Notes: generated by a model from the sequence alone, not told the origin. Counted from the first letter of the stretch, positions 7,992 through 16,746 are shown. The stretch: 64,000 nucleotides of DNA from Cardiobacteriaceae bacterium (GCA_030529365.1 JAUMXB010000010.1:1-64000); one strand, 5' to 3'. A program made the numbers and translations.

Positions 7992-8948
7992 ATGAAAAAA
8001 TCACTGATTGCACTGGGCGTTGCCGCTGGCATGTTCGGCGTTGCTCACGCAGACACTACTAACCTCTACGGTGCTCTTGGTTTCTCAATGTCAGTTACTG
8101 ATTCTGAAGCTGGCTTCAAAGACAATGTTTGGGATCTGGCCAAACACACTTCACGTTTCGGTATCAAGGGCACTGAAGACCTGAGCAATGGCTTGCAGGC
8201 TTTCTTCAAGTTTGAGCTTGATGTAGATCCTGAAGGCGATTGGAAAGACAATATGCGCAGCAATCCGAAAGGCGCTAACGGTACTCGTTTCGCTTACATC
8301 GGTTTGAAAGGCGACTTCGGTACTCTGACTCTTGGCCGTCAGAACTCTCTGTGGAAAACCGTCATGGATCAAAACAACTTCAATGACGTATTTACCTCAG
8401 CAGCTGGAATTGGCAAATTGGGTCGTGTAAGCAAGGCAGTCAGCTACGTCTCTCCGGCTTTCAGCGGTTTCCAATTTGCAGGTTCTGCTATTTTTGATGG
8501 CGCGAACCCTGCAACCAAAGGTGCTGATGCTTATGAAGTTGCAGCTCTGTATGACAACTATGGCGTAAATGCTGGCGTTGTGTACAGCAATATCAAAGTT
8601 GGAACAGGCCGTGCTAAAGATACTACTGAATTGACTGGTCTGAATGTTGGCTACAAGATGGATGACACCTTCTCTGTCAACTTTGGTGCTGCTCACAAAT
8701 CCAGCGCTGGCGAGCGTTATAACCTGCAAGGCGAGTACTTCCTCGGCGCGAACACCTTCCGTGCTGGCGTGAACTATGACGACAACAAAGGTAAAGGTGC
8801 TTCTGATCCTTTGACAGCTGCTCTTGGCTATCAGTACAACTTCAGCAAGCGTACTTACGTTTGGGTTGAAGGTGAATACACTGATTACGATGTTAAAGGC
8901 AAAGACAACGGCTACCAAGTATTCGTAGGTGCCCGTCACAACTTCTAA
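7992..8948 (+). CDS. General outer-membrane porin
   Basis: 318 aa. The signal peptide MKKSLIALGVAAGMFGVAHA is cleaved before DTTNLYGALGF. Typical trimeric porin features follow: alternating beta strands, SRFGIKGTEDLSNGLQAFFKFELD, FAYIGLKGDFGTLTLGRQNS (start of the constriction-loop region) and a C-terminal VFVGARHNF ending in the Phe required for BAM recognition. It resembles neisserial/betaproteobacterial-type porins (Porin_4 group). A strong promoter, a good ribosome-binding site, biased codon use and a terminator all point to an abundant protein. The substrate cannot be told. Confidence 0.93.
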   Translation: MKKSLIALGVAAGMFGVAHADTTNLYGALGFSMSVTDSEAGFKDNVWDLAKHTSRFGIKGTEDLSNGLQAFFKFELDVDPEGDWKDNMRSNPKGANGTRFAYIGLKGDFGTLTLGRQNSLWKTVMDQNNFNDVFTSAAGIGKLGRVSKAVSYVSPAFSGFQFAGSAIFDGANPATKGADAYEVAALYDNYGVNAGVVYSNIKVGTGRAKDTTELTGLNVGYKMDDTFSVNFGAAHKSSAGERYNLQGEYFLGANTFRAGVNYDDNKGKGASDPLTAALGYQYNFSKRTYVWVEGEYTDYDVKGKDNGYQVFVGARHNF

Positions 8949-8971
8949 TCGATTTCTCGATTCAGAATGTG

Positions 8972-9000
8972 AAAAAAGCGAGCTTCGGCTCGCTTTTTTT
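8972..9000 (+). terminator. Rho-independent terminator after the porin
   Basis: AAAAAAGCGAGC-TTCG-GCTCGCTTTTTTT: a UUCG-type loop on a GC stem with a T run. Confidence 0.92.
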
Positions 9001-9082
9001 GTGCGTAGTTTTTGTGATATTGCCATTTCTTAGAAACCAGTACGATCGTGTTGCTCCATAATCGCGCAAGGATTGTCCACGT

Positions 9083-9412
9083 GTAGGTTGGTAGTGAGCC
9101 GTTAGGCGGACTCCAACTCATGATGAACGTTGATTGTTGGGGTTCGCTGCGTTCACCGCCAACCTACGCCCGCTATCGCTGTGCGATAGATGTCGCGAGT
9201 AACGTTCACTATCGATCCCGAAAATCCCGGCATGCGAATGCTTTGCGATGCCGAATCTCCGCGTGCGTGCCGCTACACGGCACACACCCTACCAACGCGC
9301 CCGTAAGGTAGATGTCAATCCACTGTCGCGAAGCGATCGCAGGTTGGTGGTGAGCCGTTGGGCGGACTTGAACATTGATTGTTGGGGTTCGCTGCGCTCA
9401 CCGCCAACCTAC
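9083..9412. repeat. Cluster of four GTAGGTTGG/GGGGTTCGC small repeats
   Basis: Four copies of a 30-37 bp unit with the theme GTTGGGGTTCGCTGCG-CTCACCGCCAACCTAC or its reverse lie at 9083-9117, 9136-9167, 9339-9369 and 9381-9412. They are arranged as two facing pairs, so each pair can form a large hairpin. Single copies occur at 22884, 39819 and 63609. The intervening 9170-9338 shows no gene. Confidence 0.75.
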
Positions 9413-9462
9413 AGACGGATAATCCTTGTGCGGTGATAGAACAACGCCATTGGTATTACGCA

Positions 9463-9491
9463 TAAAAAAAGCGGCATCATGCCGCTTTTTC
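9463..9491. terminator. Bidirectional terminator
   Basis: AAAAAAAGCGGCATCATGCCGCTTTTT hairpin. It can terminate the minus-strand gene ending at 9519 as well as any plus-strand read-through. Confidence 0.8.
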
Positions 9492-9518
9492 TTTGTGCTC
9501 TGAAAATAGCAAGGCGTT

Positions 9519-10235
9519 TTACTGACCTTTCAAACGGATAGGACGAACGCCGGCTTCTGCTGCGGAGGGAACGCCTTGCGCATGGTAGCCTGCGCCGCCG
9601 TAGTGCTGGTGGCCGCTTTGCGGACGGGCGTGCATGGTTGCAGTGCGCTGATCTTGGCGCATGTTGCCGTGCGGATGGGCATAGCGGTAGTGGGTCGGGC
9701 CGCCGCTGACATGGCCATGGCGGCTGTGGATATCGGCAGGGCCAGTTTGTACCGGCGTATCGGTAGCGGGGTTGCCGCCGCCTTGCAGGCTGAAGGTGAT
9801 GTCGTAGCGGCGCGGTTTTTTGTTGCGCGCGGCATCTTTGCGGATATTGACGATGCGCAGTTCGTATTCTCCGTTTTGCGGGAGCACTTGGCCGTCTGCG
9901 AAGCGTTTGCCGTCTTCGGGGCGGAAAACGCCGGCGTCGATTTGTCGTGTGCTTTGGTTGCGGGTGATGTGGATGGTTTGCCCGGCCTGGCCGTGGAAGC
10001 GGTAAATGGCGGTTTTGAGTCCGCGAACGCTGCCGGAAACGCGCGCGCTGCCTTGGGAGAGGTCAAGGTTTTTTACCGGGATGTTGCGGCGCTTTTGTGC
10101 GGCATGCGCGGGCATGACGGGGGTGTTGGCGGGCAGGTTCTGCAAGCCGGGCTGGCCGACGGTGTATTGCTGAGGTTGCTGTGCCATGGCCATGCTGCTG
10201 GCGAGGATGGCGGCAATTATCAGGGTGTGTTTCAT
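9519..10235 (-). CDS. Secreted protein with a beta-sandwich domain of lysozyme-inhibitor (PliG)-like appearance
   Basis: 238 aa with a signal peptide (MKHTLIIAAILASSMAMAQ). Residues about 60-150 read as a small beta-sandwich (ARVSGSVRGLKTAIYRF, GQAGQTIHITRN, DGQVLPQNGEYELRIVNIRKDAARNKKPRRYDITF). The spacing of GQ-hydrophobic, LP..G.Y.lRV and R.AAR motifs recalls g-type lysozyme inhibitors and pre-peptidase C-terminal domains. The last 85 residues are His/Gly/Gln-rich and probably disordered, and could bind metal. The function is inference. It has its own terminator and stands alone. Confidence 0.6.
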   Translation of the reverse strand: MKHTLIIAAILASSMAMAQQPQQYTVGQPGLQNLPANTPVMPAHAAQKRRNIPVKNLDLSQGSARVSGSVRGLKTAIYRFHGQAGQTIHITRNQSTRQIDAGVFRPEDGKRFADGQVLPQNGEYELRIVNIRKDAARNKKPRRYDITFSLQGGGNPATDTPVQTGPADIHSRHGHVSGGPTHYRYAHPHGNMRQDQRTATMHARPQSGHQHYGGAGYHAQGVPSAAEAGVRPIRLKGQ

Positions 10236-10339
10236 TTTCGCTCCTTGAAAGATGGGTGGGGTGATGAGGCATGATACCGCAACTTTTGCTGTGGCGGGTG
10301 ATGGACGTCGATGGTGGAAAGGGGTTGTAATGTGAAAAA

Positions 10340-10424
10340 ATATAGTGATTTTTTCTCATAGATAAGCGCTTATAGTGGTAAAAAATTGCTATTGAAGCGC
10401 TTCTTAGTGAAAAAATAACTCATA
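10340..10424. repeat. AAGCGCTT modular element, copy 3
   Basis: Cores at 10364-10371 and 10395-10402, 31 bp apart. The left box is ATAGTGATTTTTTCTCA. The middle box is of end type (TGGTAAAAAATTGCTA). The right end overlaps the grxB stop codon. Confidence 0.85.
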
Positions 10425-11064
10425 TTGCCCGTTCAAAGAAAAGGGGGATGTTGCAGCGTGCGGAGAGGGTTTCCATGTAGGTGCGCACGGTTTGCGGCCA
10501 GATGACGTTGCGAACGGCGGAAAGCAGGCGCAGGGTGGAGAAAACTTCGATGTCTTCCATGCTGAGGTGGCCTTTGAGTGCGCCCGGGCTTTTGATGAGG
10601 GGGACGAGGGTTTCGAGGTCGGTGTTGAGGTATTCGATGTAATGGGGGCTGCGGGCGAGATTTTCGGAGAAGTCGCCGATGATGGCGGTTTTGCGCTCGG
10701 TGTAATAGTCGATGGCGCTTTGGCTGGCAAATTCCGCGAGACCGAGGCGGGGAGCGCGGGGCATGACGAGGTGGTTGTTGTAGTTGCGGACGGTTTGCAG
10801 CCATTGGCTGATTTCGGGGCGGATGGCGGGGTCGAGCTGCTGGTTGGAGAGGCTGTCGATGTAGCGCACGATGTCGAGGCTTTCGCCCATGGCGCTGCCG
10901 TCTTTTTTGACGAGGATGGGCACCATTTTTTTGCCGACGAGGCTGATGGGGGTTGCTTCGTCATCGTTGGCGAGAATGACGTGCTCAAAGCCAATGCCGC
11001 GCAGGCCAAAGATCATGCGGGCTTTGACGCAATAGGGGCAGTGGTCGTAGGTATAGAGTTTCAT
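10420..11064 (-). CDS. grxB: Glutaredoxin 2
   Basis: 214 aa. A GST-like glutaredoxin with the redox motif CPYC at residues 9-12 (MKLYTYDHCPYC), the thioredoxin-fold cis-Pro in KMVPIL, ESLDIVRYID for glutathione binding and an all-helical C-terminal domain. Length and sequence match E. coli GrxB (215 aa). It reduces protein disulfides using glutathione in the cytoplasm. The start overlaps the mvaD stop by 4 nt, so the two are co-transcribed. The stop codon lies inside the edge of repeat copy 3. Confidence 0.95.
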   Translation of the reverse strand: MKLYTYDHCPYCVKARMIFGLRGIGFEHVILANDDEATPISLVGKKMVPILVKKDGSAMGESLDIVRYIDSLSNQQLDPAIRPEISQWLQTVRNYNNHLVMPRAPRLGLAEFASQSAIDYYTERKTAIIGDFSENLARSPHYIEYLNTDLETLVPLIKSPGALKGHLSMEDIEVFSTLRLLSAVRNVIWPQTVRTYMETLSARCNIPLFFERAI

Positions 11065-12077
11065 GGGCTATCCTCGGCTTGTTTCTGAAAATCAGGGTGG
11101 AACGGGTTGATGAGGGTGGCTTGCGGCCAGATGGCGCGGATATCGGTTTCGTCTCGGCTGTGGTAGAGGAGTTTGAGGTTGGGGCCGGCATCGATGGTGG
11201 CGTAGTGCTCGAGGCCTTCCGCGCGCAGGGCATGTACGCGGCCAAGGGCGTCGAGGCTCGCGCCTTGCAGGTAGATGAGCGCGGGGCGCGCGGCCATCAT
11301 GGTGGCGTGCATGGCGAGGGCGTTGGTTTCGGCGGTTTGCCCGAGGGTGGTGAAGTCGCGTGCGGCAATGGCCTGGCGCAGGGTGATGCGGTCGGCTTCG
11401 GCGGTTTGCGGCCAGTTGGTATAGAGGGGGCTGGTGGCGAGGGTGTGGTTCATGCCGTCGCGCGACGGGGTTTTTTTCTCGCGGGTATCGACGGGCAGGA
11501 GGGCGACGCGCAGGTCGTGCCAGTCGGTAATGATGGGGCTTGCGATGCTGTCGGAGCCGTCTGCACGCTCGCCGCGCTGCCATTCCACAAAGCCGTGCCA
11601 CAGGGAGCGTGCGGCGCTGCCGCTGCCGATGCGTGCGAGTGCGGACAGGACGGTTTCCGGCAGGTTCAGGCGGAAATACTGGTTGAGCGCCAGGGAAAGC
11701 GCGGCATAGGCAGAGGCGCTGGAGGCGAGGCCGGCTGCGGTGGGGATGGTGTTAGTGCTGTCAATCAGGAGGGGGTGGAAAGCATCGCGGCGGATGAGAT
11801 CGACGAAGGCAAAGGCGCGGCGATGGAAGGCGCTGTCTGGCGGGATGGTTTCGCCATTGACGCGGAGGGTGTCGGCGTGGTTTGCGGTGATGACGGTGCG
11901 GGTGCCATGTTCGGCAAGCGAGACGGAAAGGCTGCCGTTCATGGGCAGGTTGAGGATGGCGTCGCGCTTGCCCCAGTATTTGACGAGTGCGATATTGCTG
12001 GGGGCATAGGCCTGGCCGTGCGGCGCGGGGCGCAAGGTGGCTGGCAGATGGGGGGCGAGGTATTGCGCGGGAGTCAC
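11061..12077 (-). CDS. mvaD: Diphosphomevalonate decarboxylase
   Basis: 338 aa, GHMP superfamily. Converts mevalonate 5-diphosphate to isopentenyl diphosphate. Recognised by APSNIALVKYWGKRD near residue 26, the ATP loop TIPTAAGLASSASAYAAL near 110, and GSGSAARSLWHGFVEW near 150. An active-site Asp region is in the DAGPNLKLLY stretch near 290. The mevalonate route is uncommon in Gammaproteobacteria, most of which use the MEP route. Mevalonate kinase follows upstream at 12248-13162. No phosphomevalonate kinase, HMG-CoA synthase or reductase is in the window. Confidence 0.93.
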   Translation of the reverse strand: MTPAQYLAPHLPATLRPAPHGQAYAPSNIALVKYWGKRDAILNLPMNGSLSVSLAEHGTRTVITANHADTLRVNGETIPPDSAFHRRAFAFVDLIRRDAFHPLLIDSTNTIPTAAGLASSASAYAALSLALNQYFRLNLPETVLSALARIGSGSAARSLWHGFVEWQRGERADGSDSIASPIITDWHDLRVALLPVDTREKKTPSRDGMNHTLATSPLYTNWPQTAEADRITLRQAIAARDFTTLGQTAETNALAMHATMMAARPALIYLQGASLDALGRVHALRAEGLEHYATIDAGPNLKLLYHSRDETDIRAIWPQATLINPFHPDFQKQAEDSP

Positions 12078-12160
12078 GGGGTTGGCCAGGATGAGGGGAG
12101 GCTTAGTATATAGCTCTGTTCCGGCTTGTGTCAGCCTCTGCGTGGTGAAGACGGGGTTGA

Positions 12161-12256
12161 AATATAATCATAGTTTTTTTTGCCATTATTAAGCGCTTGT
12201 ATGGATGTTTTTTATCGCGATAAGCGCTTATGGATGGTAAAAAGATGCTATTTTTT
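12161..12256. repeat. AAGCGCTT modular element, copy 4
   Basis: Cores at 12191-12198 and 12222-12229, 31 bp apart. Both ends are of the TTTTTnCCA/TGGTAAAAA type (ATAGTTTTTTTTGCCA left, TGGTAAAAAGATGCTATTTTTT right). The CTA of the right end is, on the minus strand, the TAG stop of the mevalonate kinase gene. It separates mvaD-grxB from the kinase gene. Confidence 0.87.
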
Positions 12257-13162
12257 CTGATTTTCTATCATCAATCCGCTGCGGCTGATGCGGATGGGGC
12301 TGTGTTGCGCCGGCAAGGTGCCGGCAAAGGCCACGATGCAGTCGCCCAGGCCGGAGCCGCTGATTTTGGCGGCGTGGGTTGCAGGATGGCGAAGCGCTTC
12401 GTGCAGGTGTTGCTGCTGGGTGGCGTCGCAGACGCCAAGATCGTGCAGATGCTGCTGGTAGCGGTTGAGCAGGCTGTAAAACAGCGGCCAGTTCTCCGCT
12501 TGTGCGGCGGCGATGGTTTGCGCGGTGGTTTCGCCCATGCGCTGGTAGAGCTGTTCGTAACGTCCGGGATCATGCTGCATGCGCGCGGCAACCTGCGCGA
12601 GCACTTCGCCGGTGGGCGTTTTGTAGCCGGCGTAACGCAGGCTCGGCGGCGCGGGCGGCAAGGGAAGGGGGGTAATGTGCACAGTGGGCAGGTTGCGGTA
12701 GGCAATCATGCCGCCCCACAGGCTGGCGGCCAGGTCGGCGCCGCTGCCGCGTCCTTGCAGACCGCGAATGATGGTGAGCGCCTGGGCGTGCAGAGTGGGC
12801 AGGCTGGTGTCATGGCCGCCGTGCGCGGCAAGCGCGGCAAGCGTGGCAACGGTGACGGCGGCAGAGCTGCCGAGGCCAAGTGTGGGATCAATGGCGGAAT
12901 CGATATGCAGCCGCAGTGCGCCGCTTCCGGGATAGCGCTCGAGGCAGGCAAGCACGAAGCGCAGTTTTGCATCGGGATGGAGCAGGCCGACAGGAGCGCA
13001 GTAATGCCCGAGGGCGCTTTCGATATGCACCTGGCCGTCATCGCCGGGAGCAAGACGCACATGGATGCGCTGGTCGATGGCGCAAACGATGGCGGGATGG
13101 CCATACACCACGGCATGTTCGCCGCTGATCATGAGAGAGCCGGGGGCGCTGGTATGGATCAT
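12248..13162 (-). CDS. mvk: Mevalonate kinase
   Basis: 304 aa, GHMP kinase. Phosphorylates mevalonate in the isoprenoid pathway. Motifs: an N-terminal PGSLMISGEHAVVYGHPAI (substrate side), the ATP loop GLGSSAAVTVATLAA near residue 95, QGRGSGADLAASLWGG near 145 and a C-terminal KISGSGLGDCIVA. The start at 13162 overlaps the stop of the exporter gene upstream by 4 nt. It ends with TAG contributed by repeat copy 4. A phosphomevalonate kinase activity is not excluded, but the STSGEHAVVYG-like start favours mevalonate kinase. Confidence 0.85.
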   Translation of the reverse strand: MIHTSAPGSLMISGEHAVVYGHPAIVCAIDQRIHVRLAPGDDGQVHIESALGHYCAPVGLLHPDAKLRFVLACLERYPGSGALRLHIDSAIDPTLGLGSSAAVTVATLAALAAHGGHDTSLPTLHAQALTIIRGLQGRGSGADLAASLWGGMIAYRNLPTVHITPLPLPPAPPSLRYAGYKTPTGEVLAQVAARMQHDPGRYEQLYQRMGETTAQTIAAAQAENWPLFYSLLNRYQQHLHDLGVCDATQQQHLHEALRHPATHAAKISGSGLGDCIVAFAGTLPAQHSPIRISRSGLMIENQKK

Positions 13163-14046
13163 GGGGTTTTCTTCCGGGTTTTGTTCAGGGTTTTGCTGAG
13201 CGTGATGAGCAGCACGCCGCCGAGGATCACGACAATGGCGACGAAATCCTTGCTGCTGGGGCGCTCGTTGGCCAGCAGCATGCCGAGGATGACGGCAATC
13301 ACGGGATTGACGTAGGCATAGCTGCCGACCAGCGCCGGGCGGGCGTTCTGCAACAGCCATACATAAGAGGAATACGCAAAAATGGAGCCGAAAAGCAGCA
13401 AGTAACCCAAGGCCAGCCAGCCGCTGCCGGTTGGCCAGGCGGCAAACTGCTCGCCTTTGAAAAAGCCGATTGCCAGCATGAAGACGCTGGCGCAAAGCAT
13501 TTGTGCGGCAGCGGCCATGAATGGCGGCGGCAGGTTCCGCCCTCTGCTCCAGATGGATGCGAATGCCCAGGAAACCGGCGCAATCATCAGGGCAATCAAA
13601 CCAATACGACTGGCGCTGAGTTCTCCGCCCAGATTGAGCAAAATAATGCCGGCAAAGCCGATGGCAAGGCCGAGCCATTCGGTGCTGCTGGAGCGCTCGC
13701 CGCGAAGTGTGGCAAAAAGCGCAATCCACAAGGCCGATGAGGCAACGGCAACAGCCGTGACGCCGGATGACACATATTGCTGGGCGGTATTGACCATGCC
13801 GTTGCCCATGGCCAGCATAAGGAATCCCATCAGGGCGCAATTCAGCCATTGTTGCGGTGTGGGATGGGCATAACCGCGAACGCGCAGCACGGCATACATC
13901 AGGCTCCCCGCCAGCAGAAAGCGGATGCCGCCCAGCCAGAATGGCGGAAATCCGCCTTCCAGGGCAAAGCGGATGCCAAGATAGGTGGAACCCCAAACGA
14001 TATAAACCGTGATCAGAGCGAGAAACAAGCGCCAGGAGTAGGACAT
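13159..14046 (-). CDS. EamA-family drug/metabolite exporter, YedA-like
   Basis: 295 aa with two EamA repeats, ten predicted transmembrane helices. The opening VYIVWGSTYLGIRFALEG and GMVNTAQQYVSSGVTAVAVAS are typical of the YedA/RhaT-like subgroup. The second repeat begins near residue 150 and ends YVNPVIAVILGMLLANE. It is co-transcribed with a second EamA gene (2-nt gap) and with mevalonate kinase (4-nt overlap). The substrate is unknown. Confidence 0.85.
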   Translation of the reverse strand: MSYSWRLFLALITVYIVWGSTYLGIRFALEGGFPPFWLGGIRFLLAGSLMYAVLRVRGYAHPTPQQWLNCALMGFLMLAMGNGMVNTAQQYVSSGVTAVAVASSALWIALFATLRGERSSSTEWLGLAIGFAGIILLNLGGELSASRIGLIALMIAPVSWAFASIWSRGRNLPPPFMAAAAQMLCASVFMLAIGFFKGEQFAAWPTGSGWLALGYLLLFGSIFAYSSYVWLLQNARPALVGSYAYVNPVIAVILGMLLANERPSSKDFVAIVVILGGVLLITLSKTLNKTRKKTP

Positions 14047-14048
14047 GG

Positions 14049-14930
14049 TCAGGATTCCTTGGTTGGCCTGGGCGGCAGGGCAGAAAGAATACCACCGGCC
14101 ACGATGATGCTCATGCCGATGAATTCCTGCACACCCAGGTGTTCATGAAAGAAATAATGCGCCATGACGGCAGAAAAAATCACGGTGAGGTAGTTCATTG
14201 CAGCCACGGTAAACTTGGGGCCGACGGCATAGGCGCGCGTGAGCGAAAGCTGGGCGACCAGGGCGGTTGCGCCAATGGCGAAAAGATAGGGAATTGCGCG
14301 CATTTCCGGGAAATGCCAGCCCTGAACGCTCACAATCAGCGCGCAGGTCAGCGTGCAAATGAGGGCGAAGTAAAACACGATGCGCCATGCCGGTTCGCCG
14401 ATGCGCGTCATTTCCCGAACCTGCAAGTAAGCCCAGCCGGCCAGCGCGCCGCTTGCCAGTGCGCTGAAAAGCCCCCATTCCTGCCCTTCGGCAACTCCCG
14501 GCTTGAGAATGACGGCAACGCCAACAAGCCCCAGCAGCAAGGCAATGGCAGTGATCGGCGCGATGCGTTCGCCCAGCACGATGAAAGACAACAACGCCAG
14601 AAAAATGGAAGAGGTATAGCTCAGCGTAATGGCCGTGGCGAGCGGCAGGCTGGTAATGGCGTAGAAGAAAAGAATCAGGGAAATCGTGCCGGCGATGCTG
14701 CGGCTCAGGTGGCGACCGATATGCGGCGTGGCAAATCGTCTGCGCCGGGCAAGGGCCAGCAAACCCAGCACGATCACGGTCAATAATGTGCGCCAGAAAG
14801 CCAGTTCGCTGGAATGAAAGGGGAAAAGGCGATCGGTTTCCTTGATGACAATTCCCATCACAGCGAAATTTATTGTGGCAAGCAAAGCCCAGAAAATGCC
14901 TGCGGAGATGGATGGTGTGGCGCCGGGCAT
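14049..14930 (-). CDS. EamA-family transporter
   Basis: 293 aa from the chosen start, ten hydrophobic segments in two EamA repeats (SAGIFWALLATINFAVMGIVIKE first, then SGALAGWAYLQVREM). An alternative ATG at 14963 lies on a minus-strand TATAAT that looks like the -10 box, so the downstream ATG at 14930 is preferred. Neither has a strong Shine-Dalgarno. First gene of a run with the YedA-like exporter and mvk. Confidence 0.78.
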   Translation of the reverse strand: MPGATPSISAGIFWALLATINFAVMGIVIKETDRLFPFHSSELAFWRTLLTVIVLGLLALARRRRFATPHIGRHLSRSIAGTISLILFFYAITSLPLATAITLSYTSSIFLALLSFIVLGERIAPITAIALLLGLVGVAVILKPGVAEGQEWGLFSALASGALAGWAYLQVREMTRIGEPAWRIVFYFALICTLTCALIVSVQGWHFPEMRAIPYLFAIGATALVAQLSLTRAYAVGPKFTVAAMNYLTVIFSAVMAHYFFHEHLGVQEFIGMSIIVAGGILSALPPRPTKES

Positions 14931-15033
14931 GGAAAGATCCGGAAATAATAAAAAGGGCGACATTATAAGCACAGAGGCGGGACAAGAGAGACGCAAGGAA
15001 AAGCAGAATGGGCTGTTTTTGGTACCGCCACGC

Positions 15034-15042
15034 TGATATAAT
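15034..15042 (+). promoter_or_regulatory. Extended -10 promoter of pckA
   Basis: TGATATAAT (TG-n-TATAAT) at 15034-15042 in the divergent gap. No clear -35. A ribosome-binding site CGGAGA at 15065-15070 lies 8 nt before the ATG at 15079. Confidence 0.6.
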
Positions 15043-15078
15043 AAAAAAATATTAATAATCCATACGGAGAGTTTGACG

Positions 15079-16683
15079 ATGACAGCAAATAATGATAGGC
15101 ATATTGTTGATTTGAAAAAATATGGCATTCAAAAACAGGCGAAACGCAATCTTGCGCCTGGCAGCCTTTATGAAGAAGCGCTCGCGAATGACAGCGGCTC
15201 CGCCATTTCCTCCACTGGTGCATTGATCGCCTATTCTGGTGTGAAAACGGGGCGCTCCCCCAAAGACAAGCGCGTCGTCCAGCATCCCGATTCGCAGGAC
15301 AACATCTGGTGGGGCAATGTCAACATCCCGTTCTCTCCTGCATCGCATGCCAAAAACCGCGAGCGTGCCGTCGCTTTCCTGAACCAGGCAGAGCAAGTCT
15401 ATGTGTTTGACGGATTTGCAGGCTGGGATGAAGAGCACCGCATCAAGGTGCGCGTCATTACCACCCGTCCGTATCATGCCCTGTTCATGCACAATATGCT
15501 GATCCGCCCGACAGTTGAAGAACTCGATCAGTTCGGCGAGCCGGAATACGTCATCTTCAACGCCGGGCAGCAGGAAGCCGATACTTCCGTGGAGGGCGTG
15601 GCCAGCAAGACTTCCGTATCCCTCTCCTTCGAAGAGCGCGACATGGTTATCCTTGGCACGGAATACGCCGGCGAAATGAAGAAAGGCATCTTTACCATCA
15701 TGAACTATCTCATGCCGCTCAAAGGCGAGCTTTCCATGCACTGCTCGGCCACAGCCGAACAGGGTGGTGACAAGTCTGTCGTGCTTTTTGGCCTGTCCGG
15801 TACCGGTAAAACCACTCTTTCTGCCGATCCCAAGCGCGAACTCATCGGCGATGATGAGCACGTCTGGACAGAAAGCGGCATCTTCAACATTGAAGGCGGC
15901 TGCTACGCCAAGGCCATCGATCTCTCTGCCGAAAAAGAGCCTGATATCTTTGGCGCGCTCACCTTCGGTGCCGTGCTGGAAAACGTGATTTACGACAAGG
16001 ACACTCGCGTAGTCGATTACACCGACACCAGCATCACGGAAAATACCCGTGGCGCCTATCCCATCGAGCACATCAAAAACGCGCGCATTCCCTGCAAGGC
16101 CGGTCTGCCGACCGATGTCATCTTCCTCACCTGCGATGCCTTCGGCGTATTGCCGCCGGTAGCCAAGCTCACGCCGGCGCAGGCCATGTTCCACTTCATC
16201 TCCGGTTACACGGCAAAAGTCGCCGGTACTGAAGTTGGTGTTACCGAACCCACGGCCACTTTCTCCGCCTGCTTTGGCGCGCCCTTCATGGTATGGCATC
16301 CGGCGAAATATGCCGAACTGCTTGCCGAAAAAATCAAGCGCTACAATGTCAACGTCTGGCTCGTCAATACCGGTTGGGCGGGGGGCGCATATGGCGTGGG
16401 CGAGCGCATCAAGCTCAAATACTCCCGCGCTATCCTTGATGCCATCAACAGCGGCGAATTGGCCAAGGCACAGGGGGAAACCGATCCCCGCTTCGGCTTT
16501 ACCATCATCACCAAATGCAGCGGCGTGCCGGACGAAATCCTCAACCCTGCAAATGGCTGGCAGGATAAATCCGCCTATGCAGCCCAGGCCAACAAACTGG
16601 TGGATATGTTCAATAACAATTTCACCCAGTATGCCGACAAGGCCAGTGAAGAAATCCGCGCAGCCGCGCCGAAAAAGCAGTAA
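15079..16683 (+). CDS. pckA: Phosphoenolpyruvate carboxykinase (ATP)
   Basis: 534 aa. Converts oxaloacetate plus ATP to phosphoenolpyruvate, the entry to gluconeogenesis. Motifs: TGRSPKDKRVV (substrate loop) near residue 57, the kinase-1a P-loop FGLSGTGKTTLSADP near 240, a metal-binding GDDEHVW segment, ENTRGAYPIEHI and NVWLVNTGWAGG. Length is near the family's ~535-540. The ATG at 15079 fits the ribosome-binding site better than the in-frame TTG at 15073. Confidence 0.97.
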   Translation: MTANNDRHIVDLKKYGIQKQAKRNLAPGSLYEEALANDSGSAISSTGALIAYSGVKTGRSPKDKRVVQHPDSQDNIWWGNVNIPFSPASHAKNRERAVAFLNQAEQVYVFDGFAGWDEEHRIKVRVITTRPYHALFMHNMLIRPTVEELDQFGEPEYVIFNAGQQEADTSVEGVASKTSVSLSFEERDMVILGTEYAGEMKKGIFTIMNYLMPLKGELSMHCSATAEQGGDKSVVLFGLSGTGKTTLSADPKRELIGDDEHVWTESGIFNIEGGCYAKAIDLSAEKEPDIFGALTFGAVLENVIYDKDTRVVDYTDTSITENTRGAYPIEHIKNARIPCKAGLPTDVIFLTCDAFGVLPPVAKLTPAQAMFHFISGYTAKVAGTEVGVTEPTATFSACFGAPFMVWHPAKYAELLAEKIKRYNVNVWLVNTGWAGGAYGVGERIKLKYSRAILDAINSGELAKAQGETDPRFGFTIITKCSGVPDEILNPANGWQDKSAYAAQANKLVDMFNNNFTQYADKASEEIRAAAPKKQ

Positions 16684-16716
16684 ATAAAACCCTTAATAAA
16701 ATATTGGGACCATGAA

Positions 16717-16746
16717 AAATATCGCACCTTTTGAGGTGCGATATTT
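16717..16746 (+). terminator. Hairpin after pckA
   Basis: AATATCGCACC-TTTT-GGTGCGATATT-like stem-loop (11-12 bp stem) with a short A/T tail. Probable terminator or 3' stabiliser. Confidence 0.65.
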
